Source: Lytechinus pictus (Eukaryota > Echinodermata > Echinoidea > Temnopleuroida > Toxopneustidae). From it: a DNA stretch of 64,000 bases. The notes beneath the pieces are model-generated. The model made no database searches. It was given only the letters and a program-made list of their open reading frames with translations, and was not told the origin of the DNA. A program made the translations under genes and the position numbers. Numbering within the stretch: position 1 is the stretch's first letter; each line of letters starts with the position of its first letter. The stretch lies in contig NC_087256.1 in assembly GCF_037042905.1 (NCBI RefSeq), forward strand, positions 30,902,501 through 30,966,500, written 5' to 3'. This document shows positions 24,070 through 35,510 of this stretch, piece by piece.

Positions 24070-26380
24070 GCGTTGCTCCATCATTCAATCATGTTCTTGT
24101 ACTTATTTTAGGTGCCATTTTTCAGGTGTTATTCCCACCTATTCTCAGTGAAAATTTAGGCTCTTAGGCTCTTTTCTAGAAAAAATTGGTGCTCAATGGG
24201 TTCATGATTCTTTTCATACTTGTTGGGTAAAAGCAATTGGCATCTATGGTTTTGTTACAGCTCATAGCCTTGCATCGTAAATGACGATATCAAGTAAACA
24301 ATGCTAGATGTGAATGACATTTGCTTTTAGCCAATCAAATGCCAGTATTCAGTAGCTTGTAACTTCTTTTTCAGGATATGAAAACAGGGCCTTGATATTA
24401 TCTCATCGTAATCTACATATTTTCTGTGCCATATATTATTGAATTATGATCACCTTTCAATTAAATGCTGCATATCCTGTTAGTAAAGACAATGATTTAC
24501 ATATACGTGCATACTCTCAGACTGATGTTCCTATGGAGCGTATCTTGTGCTTAACCCATTATATTAATGGAGCCAAATCGTCCCTGTACAAAGCATATAG
24601 GAATTGCAGGGATCGGTGGTCAATAGCGTATAGGGAAGCCTTGTGGGGATATGTTTCGTTTTGGTCTAACACCAGATAGGTGTTTATACAACACCAATTA
24701 GTATTAAAACAGCATCGGTTTGATTGCAAACTGGTGTTGTTTCAATACTTCTCTGGTGTGGACATATATAGATTCCGGGCTGGTGTTAAATCAACACCGG
24801 AGTTTTTGCAGTGTACCTGGTCAAAAGTCTGAAACATATATTTTTAGCAGCAATCCACTATATGGCACTGTGTGTTTATTCATAGGATGTGTATTTTTAA
24901 TCCCATGTGGACATATTTTGTTAATGTTGGGTATTTGAGCTCAATGTCCAAGAACAAATTGTGTCTTTCCAGTCTACATGTTAGACCCACAGATTTGGTG
25001 TACAAGTGAAAGTGGTCAATACTGTGCTCAAATTTATGAAATTATAAATATATGTAATTTTCATACTAAAACACATCACAAATAAAACACCAGTGCTGCC
25101 AAGTAGTACTGGTTTTCAGTAATTATTAACTGAAAAGTGAGAAAGAATACTGGTTTCATGCAAAATACTGATTTCTTAAGTTTCAGTTACGTGTTGTCCT
25201 ATGGTATTTCTGTGAACATACTGATTTTCTTACCAAAATACTGAAATGTTCTTGATCTGGTTGGCATCTCTGAAACATATCAAGATTCAATCATTGTTAC
25301 ACAGTGGAGGAGTTATTGAAAGCCGGAGACTTGGCGACAATGACTCCTTTGGTATAGAATACCTAAGGAATCAGACATGATTGTCTGTGTTCAAATATCA
25401 ATATACATGTATATCTGTTCTAGGTTGATTAAAGCCAAATAATTATGATCAGTATTGTGTACATAAAGGCTACTGTATGGCAGCATTTGGGGCATAGGAA
25501 TGGAGTAGATCTTTATCAAATAAACCAGTACTTTGGTTGTAAACCTTGACTGCCAATGTCTAATGCATCATTCTCGTTAAATCAACTAGAAACTTATTCA
25601 TAGCACTGAAATAGAAGCATAAAATCAGATGAATTGGCATACCTGTTTTGTTTTTTGTTTTTTAGAAATTTTCAATCCAATAACCATAAGCTATTGAAAA
25701 AGTAAATTCATATCAAATATCAGTCATTTTATTTCATTTATTTATTTTTTTATTGTCCTGTAACATTTGTACTGTTCAAAAATAAATCTTAGAGAAAAAA
25801 AAAATAATTTCCAGTTTGAAGAGAAGTTATATGTTTCTGGCTAGCTTAAAAAAAAATATTGCATGGGAGTCTGGAATTGAACTTAACTTCTATAAACATA
25901 TTAGTCTAACTTTTTATGTATTTATTAGCTGAAGTCTGTTACTTTTCTTTTGCAATAGCATGTACCCTCTAATGTCAATTAGTGGCATATCCAGATCTAT
26001 GTTTGTTTAAAAAACAATCTTTTTTAAGTTTCTCCTGTTTTTAAGATCTTTGCTTTCATAGAGTAGTTATTAGGAGCCTTATTCATAATTTTGAATCAGT
26101 AAAATACATTTACACCAATGAATGAATAAAAGAAGTTAATATGAGACCCATTTTTTTTATAGTACAATTTAACCTGTAACCTACTGGAATCGTAACTACA
26201 GTCTAGATTTCAGGTGTCGGCAGGTTGATGTAATGATATCGACGTGACATTTACCAGTTATTAGGTCTACGTAAAATTTGTGGAATGTTGGATATTGCCC
26301 AATACTAAGTTGCCCAAATCATTATATAAAGAATATTTATTGCACTATGCTATCCTAGGGTATTATTTGATTCAAATATT
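24070..26380. other. NANS 3' flank / intergenic
   Basis: AT-rich, no gene recognised. Contains a CTGGTGTT-type inverted-repeat cluster (24665-24815) and candidate polyadenylation signals near 25081 and 25784. Confidence 0.5.
24665..24815. repeat. TGGTGTT/AACACC inverted-repeat element
   Basis: Alternating AACACCA and CTGGTGTT words in both senses, ending CAACACCGGAG ... GCAGTGTACC. Same word set as 20584-20950. Confidence 0.5.
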
Positions 26381-26389
26381 TTGCAAACA

Positions 26390-27205
26390 AATGCCCATAT
26401 TCTGAAATCTGATTAAGCTTAGGCCATGGTCTTACTCTGCTCAAATTATGGGAAGCCAAGATGTCAACATTTTGTGAACATTGTATGTTTCTTATGGTTA
26501 CCATGCCCTTTTATTATGATATGATGGCGGAGAAAACTGATTCAGTTATTATTCCCAGACATTTATAAATGACATGGTTAACAGAGGAGATGATAAATCA
26601 AACCTGTATTGTTCAAAAGATTTCTGTCCCAGTTGGCTTACCATAGTTAAACCACAACTTAAAGGGGAAGTTCACCCTGAAGAAAACTTTGTCGTAAAAA
26701 TAGCAGAAAAAATATTTAAAAATATTGGTGAAGGTTTGAGGAAATTCCGTTAAAGAGTAAGAAAGTTATTAGAATTCAAAGTTTTGGATTTGTGACGTCA
26801 TAAACGAGCAGCTGCCCCATGTGTTATGTAATATAAAATGCATGAATTTCAAATTTTGTATGGTTCCTGATGACTTAATTTTGTTTTCTATTCATGATCG
26901 GGTGTGAAATGATTTGTCTATTGATATACAAAAGGTACAGTGAAAACCATTTTCAATTTTCTGAGAAAGTGACATTTCATTGATTTTTTACCATTCGCTA
27001 TGTAGGAATGCTGCTCGCATATGACGTCACAAATCAAATAATTGAAATTCTAATAACTTTTTAATTATTTGATGAATTTTTCTCAAACCTTGGGCAATAT
27101 TTTTTATTATTTTTTCTGCTATTTTTACAATAAACTTTTTGTCAGGGTGAACTTCCCCTTTAAGACCAGAGTTTGAATGAAACCAGAGTTCAGAGTATGA
27201 GTCAA
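26390..27205. mobile_element. Family F element interrupted by a TTAA element
   Basis: Left CCCATATTCTGAAATCTGAT, internal ATTATGGGAAGCCAAGA (also in the 400-711 copy), right ACCAGAGTTCAGAGTATGAG. A TTAA-flanked MITE occupies 26663-27159 inside it. Confidence 0.5.
26663..27159. mobile_element. TTAA-flanked MITE, family B (copy 1)
   Basis: Termini AGGGGAAGTTCACCCTGA inverted at both ends, exact TTAA flanks (26659-26662, 27160-27163). TGACGTCA occurs in each arm (26793-26800, 27022-27029). TTAA duplication is typical of piggyBac-type elements; superfamily inferred. Confidence 0.78.
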
Positions 27206-27732
27206 TGTGTGTAATAATACCTGACAATCATTGGACATTCCTGATGACTATTGATAGAGATAGATATATGATATCTCATTTTGATTTTTCCAAAAAATTA
27301 ATTTGATGATTTTTTTAAATATGTAATCAGTTTGTGTTTAAACATGATTATTCGTCCACGATGATTTAATAAATTTCTAATTTAAATCTAAATCTTGAGT
27401 CCAATGTGATTTGTATCGGTATGTGCTGTATTTCGAAACCATCTAAAATTCTTTGCCACAGATTATTATACAGATGGACCTTTAATTGGTTTGAATGATT
27501 TATGACTTTCAATCTTTCTTTTGTTTCATCTCACTAATTATGTGTCGTGCTGTGATATGATGGTTGTGGTGGTAACAATTAGTGGAGTGATTTGAACATT
27601 TACGATTGTTATCGGTTCCTCTTGAATGAATAACTGGTAAGAGGTTTTGCTGTGTAAACATTGGCATGTTGTGAATTTTTGTACTTAAGTAGATCAATGT
27701 TTATTTGTTTGAATGGGATTATAGATCTTTAC

Positions 27733-29134
27733 AGGGGTATTCCAGGCTGAAAAAATGAATTTAAAAGATTAAGTAAAACAAGACACGCAAATCACTGAAA
27801 ATTTTGTCAAAATCTAACAAGGAATGACAAAGTTATGACATTTCAAAGTTTTGCATTATTTTGGTGAAACGGTTCTTTGCATGTCTTCATGAAAATGCAA
27901 TGAGCAAGCTGATACTGTCACTTTCTTACTTATTCTTTTCTATTTTATTATTTGAAATCATATTTATTCAAATTTTGTCCAAGAATGAAAACAATATGAT
28001 TGACTAATGATTTAATGAGTAAGATGATTACTGCTGCAAGTTATTTTGTTACAAGGGATATACAGTGCGTCCCAGAAAAAACGAAACCGAGATTTAGCGA
28101 TGATTTATCATAACTTAATCATAAATAAAATATACAAATGACCTACCATTGTAAAGCTTAGAATCTCCTCTTTCATCTGGTATTACTTAGATTATTCCTC
28201 ATTCACGCATGAGTGAGCGAAAATATTTCGAAGAAAGGATGCCAAAAACTCATTTGGCGGGGGGTATCTGAATTTCAAAAAGAAAATCACATGCCTAAAA
28301 AGATCAATATCTGCTCTTTTATTCGATACCTTAATCACAGAAAATGGTCAAGAAGTAAAAAAGTTATGATCCCTCGAAACCATGCTTGTATTTCCATAAT
28401 TTCATTAAATAAACGTGTTTTCACCGGTTTCCCACAGAAGCTATCGCACGGTAACAAAAGACTTAAGGCATGGCTGATCGTCAACAAAACGGAGTGTCGA
28501 GGAGTTTGAACGCTAGCCTGTAAAACCTCTTCATTTTATGAAATTATTGAAATTCAAGCCTTATTTCAATTAACCAGAACTTTGTTATATCTTGACCATT
28601 TTCTGTAATTGAGGTATCAAATTAAAGAGCAGATATTGAACTTTTTAAAAATGTGGTTTTCTTTTTAAACTCCAGATACGGCCCGCCAAGTGACTTTTTG
28701 GTATCCCCTTTTCAAATTGCTTTTGCTCCCTCATGCGTGAATGAGAAATAATCTAAGCAATTTCAGATGAAAGAGGAGATTCTAAGCTTTAAAATGGTAG
28801 GTCATTTTTCTATTTTATTTGTGATTAAGTTATGATAAATCATCGATAAATCTCGGTTTCGTTTTTTCTGGGACGCACCGTATATCACACACTCATGTAA
28901 TAAAATATGAAATGATTTTGATTTCATGAAATAACATGAGAAAAAATATTACACAAAAAAGGAAAACGGGGACATGACATCATCAGACCGTCTAATTAAT
29001 ATTCATGACAGTGTGCTTACAACTGTTTTCACAAAATTAATTGTTATAAGATTTTGATGAAATTTTCACCGTTTTGCTCGATAAATTCTACTCTTATTTA
29101 TTTAGGTGTAATCATTGTCAGCAGGAGTACTCCT
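27733..29134. mobile_element. Inverted-repeat element of the TTAA group, interrupted by a mariner-like foldback
   Basis: Left AGGGGTATTCCAGGCTGA, right inverted AGGAGTACTCCTGCTGAC; internal text typical of the group (ATTTTGTCAAAATCTAACAA). The right flank TTAA (29135-29138) is shared with the next element. Degenerate left flank (TTAC). Confidence 0.5.
28063..28880. mobile_element. Foldback MITE with very long inverted arms, Tc1/mariner-like ends
   Basis: Ends CAGTGCGTCCCAGAAAAAAC and inverted CGGTGCGTCCCAGAAAAAAC, flanked by TA on both sides (TATA in context). The arms match for roughly 330 bases each, so most of the element is one imperfect palindrome. Short reading frames inside are not convincing. 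Confidence 0.75.
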
Positions 29135-29138
29135 TTAA

Positions 29139-29721
29139 AGGGAATCCAACCCAAATAAAAACTTGTTTTTATAAGGAAAAGAAAAATCAGACAAGTTGAT
29201 AGGTGAAAGTTTGAACAATATTGGACAAACAACAAGAAAGTTATGAATTTTTCAAAGTTGTAAATATTGGTAATCACTATACTCATGGAGACTTCAAATT
29301 GGCCGCATATGGGATGTCATAGTGATGTAAGGCAAGGACTACTCTTCCATGTACTCCAATACATATTATGGCTAAAATGTCATTTTTTCCAAAAGTTTTA
29401 TTTCAAATTATATTTTTCTTTCATGATGACATAAAACAATATAATACCTGGGTTATATTTAGATTACTGCCCCGGGGGGATAGGTACTTAGGAGAAAACC
29501 ACAAATCCCTGATAATAAAGTACATGGCCTATGGGAAATTTGTCCTTGCCCCTTGTCATAATTTACTTACCCAGTTGCCAATTTGAAATCTACATAGTAT
29601 TAGTGATCTCAGCTATAACTTTCTTATTGCTTGTCCGATTTCTTTCAAAGTTTCACCATTCTGTTTAATTTATTTTTCTCCTTCCCAACACAACATTTTA
29701 TGACCAAGGCTGGATTCCCCT
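29139..29721. mobile_element. TTAA-group MITE (AGGGAATCC termini)
   Basis: Left AGGGAATCCAACCCAA, right inverted AGGGGAATCCAGCC; left flank TTAA, right flank TTGA. Lies directly against the preceding element. Confidence 0.6.
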
Positions 29722-31300
29722 TTGATGTTATTTGTTTGAATAGGAGATATGATCATTAAGATGATTGCTTGTTTTATTGTATGCTCTTTTTTCAGTTTTG
29801 TGCAAGGCAATATTCACTTTTGACAAAATTGTACATACTTCGAATTTGCACTGATTTATTAATTTTTTAATTATTTACACCTGCATAAATCATTTCAACT
29901 TGGCATAACTATGTAGCTGCAAGAATGGTCCAGATTACCTTGGTGTATAGAAACTCTCTTTTCCAAAGATAACAGTGAGGGCATATGACTCCAAATTTCT
30001 AACCCAGCGCCAATGATTGATTGATGCAGGGGCGGCGGAACTAGGAGGGGAGGCAGAGGGGGCTACCCCCCCCCCCCCCCACCATCCAAACTCTGCACAG
30101 GAAAAAAAAAATCATTTTTTTTTCAAAATGAAATACCCTTTTTGAAGTAAAACATGAAACATTTTAGATTAGAAAGTCACAAAATTGCTGGCTTGCGCTT
30201 TGCGTTCGCATCAATTATTGTTTAGTAAGGTACGTTCGGCTGCCCTGGATTGGGGCTGGGTAAGATATCCAATCTTACCCAATCTTATGGAAATCTTCAA
30301 TAACAAGCTTTGTTTTTCAGAAGGTTTCTATTTCATTTCATAACGTTATATTATTTTTTACTTTACTTTGTAACTTTGTTGAAATTTTGGAATGAAATCA
30401 ATTCGTTATCAATCAATCTGGACTACTTGCAAGCACAGCACTGTTTGGAGTACCTCTACACGACACAAGTGCGACACGTATAGCGCCATCTATTAACAAT
30501 ATATATGTATGAAAACAGAAAACACTTGGGTTGAGCAGAACTGAATATTAATTATAATTTACATTACAAGATGAGATAAGGATAAGAAATTTCGTATTTT
30601 AGGTTTTGCTTAAATTTTGACTTATTCCCTAAAAGGAACAAGACTTTTCTGGGTATTTAGGACTGGGGAATGGCCAGCAGATTCGATTGAACTTTTTTTT
30701 AAAGTGGAGAGCCGCTGAACATGCAATCTAAATGATAATTTTAATGTTTATCGGAGCATGGACCTCCATGATCGTATACACTTTTACTAAAAAGTAATCG
30801 GAGAGGAATAAGCCCCGCAGTTCTCTGTTGAACAACTGGGAGGGGGCATGATGGCATCCCTTATAATCTCGGCCGCTCTCCGAGCCGAAATTTGGCACGC
30901 AGCATAAGAGAAAAAAAGAAGAGAAGTCATGTTGTGTCGGAGTCCTCAGTATAGGCCTACATGTTTAATCTCAAAAGTTGCGCATACGTTGAATAAAAAA
31001 GTAACACAATTTCGCGACATTACATCTGATCATTCAGAATAATGGCACAAAAAAGTTGATTATATATTTTTTCTTTGTAACAATATAGGTTAAGCGTTGT
31101 ATTCAAGGAGTGAAATGGAATCACATGGCCATTATAAAAATAAAGAAATGTTCGTCCAAATCGTGCCATGCAGCTAACTCGGCACTTGAGACAACTCGGT
31201 ACCGCTGACAATTTTGTTTACAAATCTTTGTATTAAATACAAATTAACTGCAATGTTTCCTACAATGATTTCAATTGATATGTTTATTTTAGTATCAATC
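29722..31300. other. Intergenic, no gene recognised
   Basis: AT-rich. Includes a poly-C containing patch (30028-30110) with GGGGCGGCGGAACTAGGAGG. Nothing coding. Confidence 0.5.
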
Positions 31301-31304
31301 TTAA

Positions 31305-31826
31305 AGGCCAAGTCCGCCCAAGAATTTTTTATTTGAATTAATAGAGAAAAAATAAACAAGCATAATGCTGAAAATTTCATAAAATTCGGATATAAAATGA
31401 TTAAGTTATGACATTTTAAAGTTTCGCTTATTTTTCACAAAACAGTTATACACAACTCAATGACATGCAAATGAGAGAATCGATGACGTCCTTCACTCAC
31501 TTATTCTTTTGTTTTTTACTGTTTAAATTTCATTTTTTACAGATTTGACAATAAGTAACAACTTGACTGAACCATAAAATGTTAAAACATTGGTAATTCC
31601 ACTTGCGAAGAAAAAAAATTGTTTCACAGCGAATGAGGAGAAAATTAGAATATTTCATATATTATATAACAAAATACAAAAGAAAGTGTGAGTGAATGAC
31701 ATCATCAGTCCCCTCATTTGCATACCGACCAGGTTCTTGTGAAATACATCCGATTTTGATGATGAAATTGTTAGTGTTATGCTCTTTTTATTCAAATCCA
31801 CTTTTCGTTGGGGTGGACTTGTCCCT
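31305..31826. mobile_element. TTAA-group MITE, family A (copy 1)
   Basis: Left AGGCCAAGTCCGCCCA after TTAA; right inverted AGGGACAAGTCCACCCC. ATGCAAAT (31465-31472) is followed 19 bases on by TGACGTC (31484). Confidence 0.68.
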
Positions 31827-32231
31827 TGACATGGGTAAGGGTAACAGTAACGTACCTTAAATCTCAAATATTTTCATTTGGTAAAATTGGGCCTAAAAGA
31901 AAAAAAGGATGTATAGTAATATGCCTACAGTTGGAGGTTGAAGTAAGGGAGGGGGGGTAAATTGTAATGAAATTAGAAAATTCTAAGAGACGATATTATT
32001 TGAGCATAATCTAAAAAAAAATGAAGAAAGAAAAAAAATTGTGAAACGTCACAAATGCAGGATATAGTTTTTTAATGTTTTTTTTTTAATGTTTTGAGCC
32101 TGCCCGCCTTAAGTAGCCTAAGCTCCACGTAGATTATAACCATGTAGATATTTGTTGAAAAAGAAAAACTTTACAAATATAAATTCATACATTCATATGA
32201 TCCTTATCATGGGCTGCATGGCAATGTTTAA

Positions 32232-32695
32232 AGGGGAAGTTCCCCTGACAAAAGGTTTATTGAAATAAAAACATTTAAAAAAAATGTTGGTAAAGGTTTG
32301 AGGAAAATCTATATCTAAGAATTAAAAAGTTATAAGAATTTTTATTTTTATGAATTTTGACGTCATATGCGATCAGCTCCCCATATATCGTGGAGTAAAA
32401 AAAAAAATGAAATGTCATTTTCTCCCCCAAAAAATGAAAATGTACATTCAGCATCTCAGCACAAAAATTATTTCACTCCCGCTCCTGAATGTTTTTTTTT
32501 CAGTCACCATGAATTCAAAAATTGAAATGTTATGTATTTTATATTACATAACATAAGGGGCAGCTGATCGTACACGACGTCACAAGTATAAAACTTAAAA
32601 TTCTAATTAGCTTTCTTAATCTTTGAGCCTCAAACCTCACCAACATGGGTTTTCTTTCAGGTATAAGAAATTTTGCTTCAGAATGAACTTCCCCT
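32232..32695. mobile_element. TTAA-group MITE, family B (copy 2)
   Basis: Left AGGGGAAGTTCCCCTGACAA after TTAA; right end GAATGAACTTCCCCTT, flank degenerate. TGACGTCA at 32358-32365 and CGACGTCA at 32575-32582. Confidence 0.65.
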
Positions 32696-32699
32696 TCGC

Positions 32700-34680
32700 T
32701 ATAGGTTGTGTTCATGTGCACTACTTCAAAGACAATTGGAAACTTAAAAACTTCATCATTTTTTTTCATGTCATTTTGTAAATTCAACTTTTCTCCAACT
32801 ATTAATAAACTACGAACGCATTGGACATTAAAACCTTCACTATATCAGTTCAGCGGTCGTATAATTAAGTATAGGCCCTTGTTATTAAAAATTGTAAATT
32901 ATGTTATTACCTCGTCAAATTGCCGGAATAGTGGCATAAAGCCTAATTTTATCAGTCGATATCGTAAAACCAACTCGTCGAGAAGCAAACATGTTAATTC
33001 AAACAGGATATACTATAGCCTTTTAGAACTAATACTGAAATTTGAGAGAAGAAGGCCCCCCCCCAAAAAAAAAGGGAAAAAAGAAGACTTTACTTGGGTT
33101 TAAATATTTTTCAGCTTGCTATTTAGAATTATTTTGAAGAATTCGAGTTACCAAGTCTGGTACTATAACATATCGTCCCTCAAGTAAAAGAATGGGGGTG
33201 GAGTGGGGCTTTGCCCATGCCCCCTCCACTAAAAACTCACGACCAAGAAAAAGACAGAAAAGGAAGAGGAAATAGTGAAATATTATATCATTTTCTGAAT
33301 AATATGTCAAAATTACATGAAAAGGGTTAAGTTTTTTTGACTCGCTCGTATATATCTTATTAGAAATTTAGCTCCATTCGCCCCCTCATATTTGTTGACA
33401 CATTACGCCAGTTATTAAAAGTTTGTGGTGAAAGTAACATTCAACCAATTCTTCTTTCCCAGAATGGGCGAAATTTATACCTTTTGAAAAATATTGTCTT
33501 GCCAGGGAATTCCCTGGTCTTCCCTTCCTTATATTTACAGTAGATGGTTATCGATGCGAGACTGGTACAATGCGAGGTCTAGGATCTGTCTTTGAACCTC
33601 GATCCGAAAAGTTCGATAGTTTGTTTGAGACGTACAGTGTATGATTGCAGAGAAGACCGAGGGTAGACCTCATGAATCTTAACCCGCACTCGGAAGTCAT
33701 CACTTGACACATACTTGAACATCATCCTGTGTAGTGGTTTCAACTTTACACAAGTTCACACGTGTTAACCGTGAAGGTACTCCGTATGTTAATAAATTCG
33801 GGCATGATATCGGTGCTTTAACACCTACACACCGGAATAGAGAAGGTGTCGTTTTATTTAGATGTAATTGATGAGAAGCTTAGTCAAGAGCAAACTGTCG
33901 GTTGCAGTGGCTTGAGGAAAGTTTCAGAGTTGATACCAAGTTTTGGATAGAGGAGGGGAGGGGGTGGGTGGTTGGGGAAGACGGGGTCCGCCCACAGCCA
34001 CCCCATGGAGGAAAATTATGATATTGAGTCTCACCTTTTTTTTTGGGGGGGGGGGAGGCGGAGGGTTCTAAAAAATAATAGGGGGAAAGTCACAAATATG
34101 CTGATCTTTGACCTCTTTTTAAATTTCTGTTTTAACACACCACGATGTCATGTTGTTGAGAAAATCATGTTAGTACGTACTATATATTAGATATGATTAT
34201 AAGGGGGGGGGGGGTGTTTGAATTCAGGGCGGCAAATGGAGAGAGGGGAGGGGGGGGGGTCGCCATGTGGCACCGTCCCTGAAATAAACGCAATTGCTCA
34301 GCAATGGAAACTTTCATCAACAAACGGGTCTTGCATGAATCAAGACTGGCATAAATCCAACTGGTCGTTGAACTGCCACACAATACCAAAATAAACTCGG
34401 CCTCTTTGTAGGCTCGAAATTCAGACCACATTGGTATTTGGCAAACTGAGGGCTCGTGCCTGTATAGAGCTCATCGCTGAGTGTATTAATCACTGCTCTT
34501 ACTGATCTGATATAGGTTGTAGGTTTAGTACAAACTCAGTATCCTTCTGTATAGTGGCACAATGATCCAATAGAATAAAAAAAAATAAAAAAAATAAGGG
34601 GCGAAGGTGACGTATAGGGCAAAATTTCTTTAAGAAAGTCACAAGTGAGCGAAAAATAAACATTTTTAAACGGTCCCATG
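32700..34680. other. Intergenic, no gene recognised
   Basis: AT-rich with several short G or C homopolymer patches (33057, 34045, 34203, 34245). No coding evidence. Confidence 0.5.
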
Positions 34681-34681
34681 T

Positions 34682-35510
34682 CATTTGCTCCGGCGACAAT
34701 TGCTCCTCTGCAAATTCCAAACATTAGGCCCTAATTCCACATATTAATGGAATGACCAACTTCCACCCTGGATTTAAAGGACAAGTCCACCCCAACAAAA
34801 AGTTGATTTGAATAAAAAGAGAAAAATCCTAAAGCATAACACTGAAAATTTCATCAAAATCGGATGTAAAATAAGAAATTTGTGACATTTTAAAGTTTCG
34901 CTTATTTTCACAAAACAGTTATATGTACATCCTGGCTGGTATGCAAAGGAGGAGAGTATGACGTCATCCACTCACTATTTCTTTTGTATTTTATTATATG
35001 AAATATGAAATATTCTAATTTTCTCCTCATTGTCAAGTGATACAACGATTACTTCCTCCCTGAACATGTGCAATTAGCATTGTTTAATACTATATGGTTC
35101 AGTCAAGTTGGTCCTTATTGTCAAATCTATAAAAAATGAAATATTGTATTATTCAAACAATAAAAAAACCAAAAGAAATAGTGAGTGATGGACATCATCG
35201 ACTGACTCACCTGGTTGTGCATATCACTGTTTTGTGAAAAATAAGCGAAATTTCAAAATGTCACAACTTTATTATTTTACATCCGATTTTGATGAAATTT
35301 TCAGCACTATGCTAGTTTGATTTTTCTCTATTTATTCAAGTCAGCATTTTCATGGGGTGGACTTGACCTTTAACACTATACCATGTATACCTTATTCTAA
35401 AGCTAACCCTAAAACTAACATGAAAACATGTTGCAACCCTAACCCTAACCTTTATATCTTAGACGAAATAAAGCCCGGACTAATCGTCGCCGGAGCAAAT
35501 CACCTTTTAG
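34682..35510. mobile_element. Family E inverted-repeat element interrupted by a TTAA MITE
   Basis: Left ATTTGCTCCGGCGACAATTG; right inverted ATTTGCTCCGGCGACGATTA. The TTAA MITE at 34778-35369 lies inside. Right half contains CCCTAACCCTAACC-like text. Confidence 0.6.
34778..35369. mobile_element. TTAA-flanked MITE, family A (copy 2)
   Basis: AGGACAAGTCCACCCCA at both ends (inverted; right AGGTCAAGTCCACCCCA), exact TTAA at 34774-34777 and 35370-35373. ATGCAAAG at 34941 and TGACGTCA at 34959. Confidence 0.8.

Noticed and set aside
28213..28509. 98-codon frame as a possible transposase remnant
   Set aside because: It lies in the inverted arm of the foldback element, is not matched to transposase motifs, and the element is too short for an intact transposase.
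35395..35455. CCCTAA-like words as interstitial telomere
   Set aside because: Only a few imperfect units inside a family E element; not a telomeric array.
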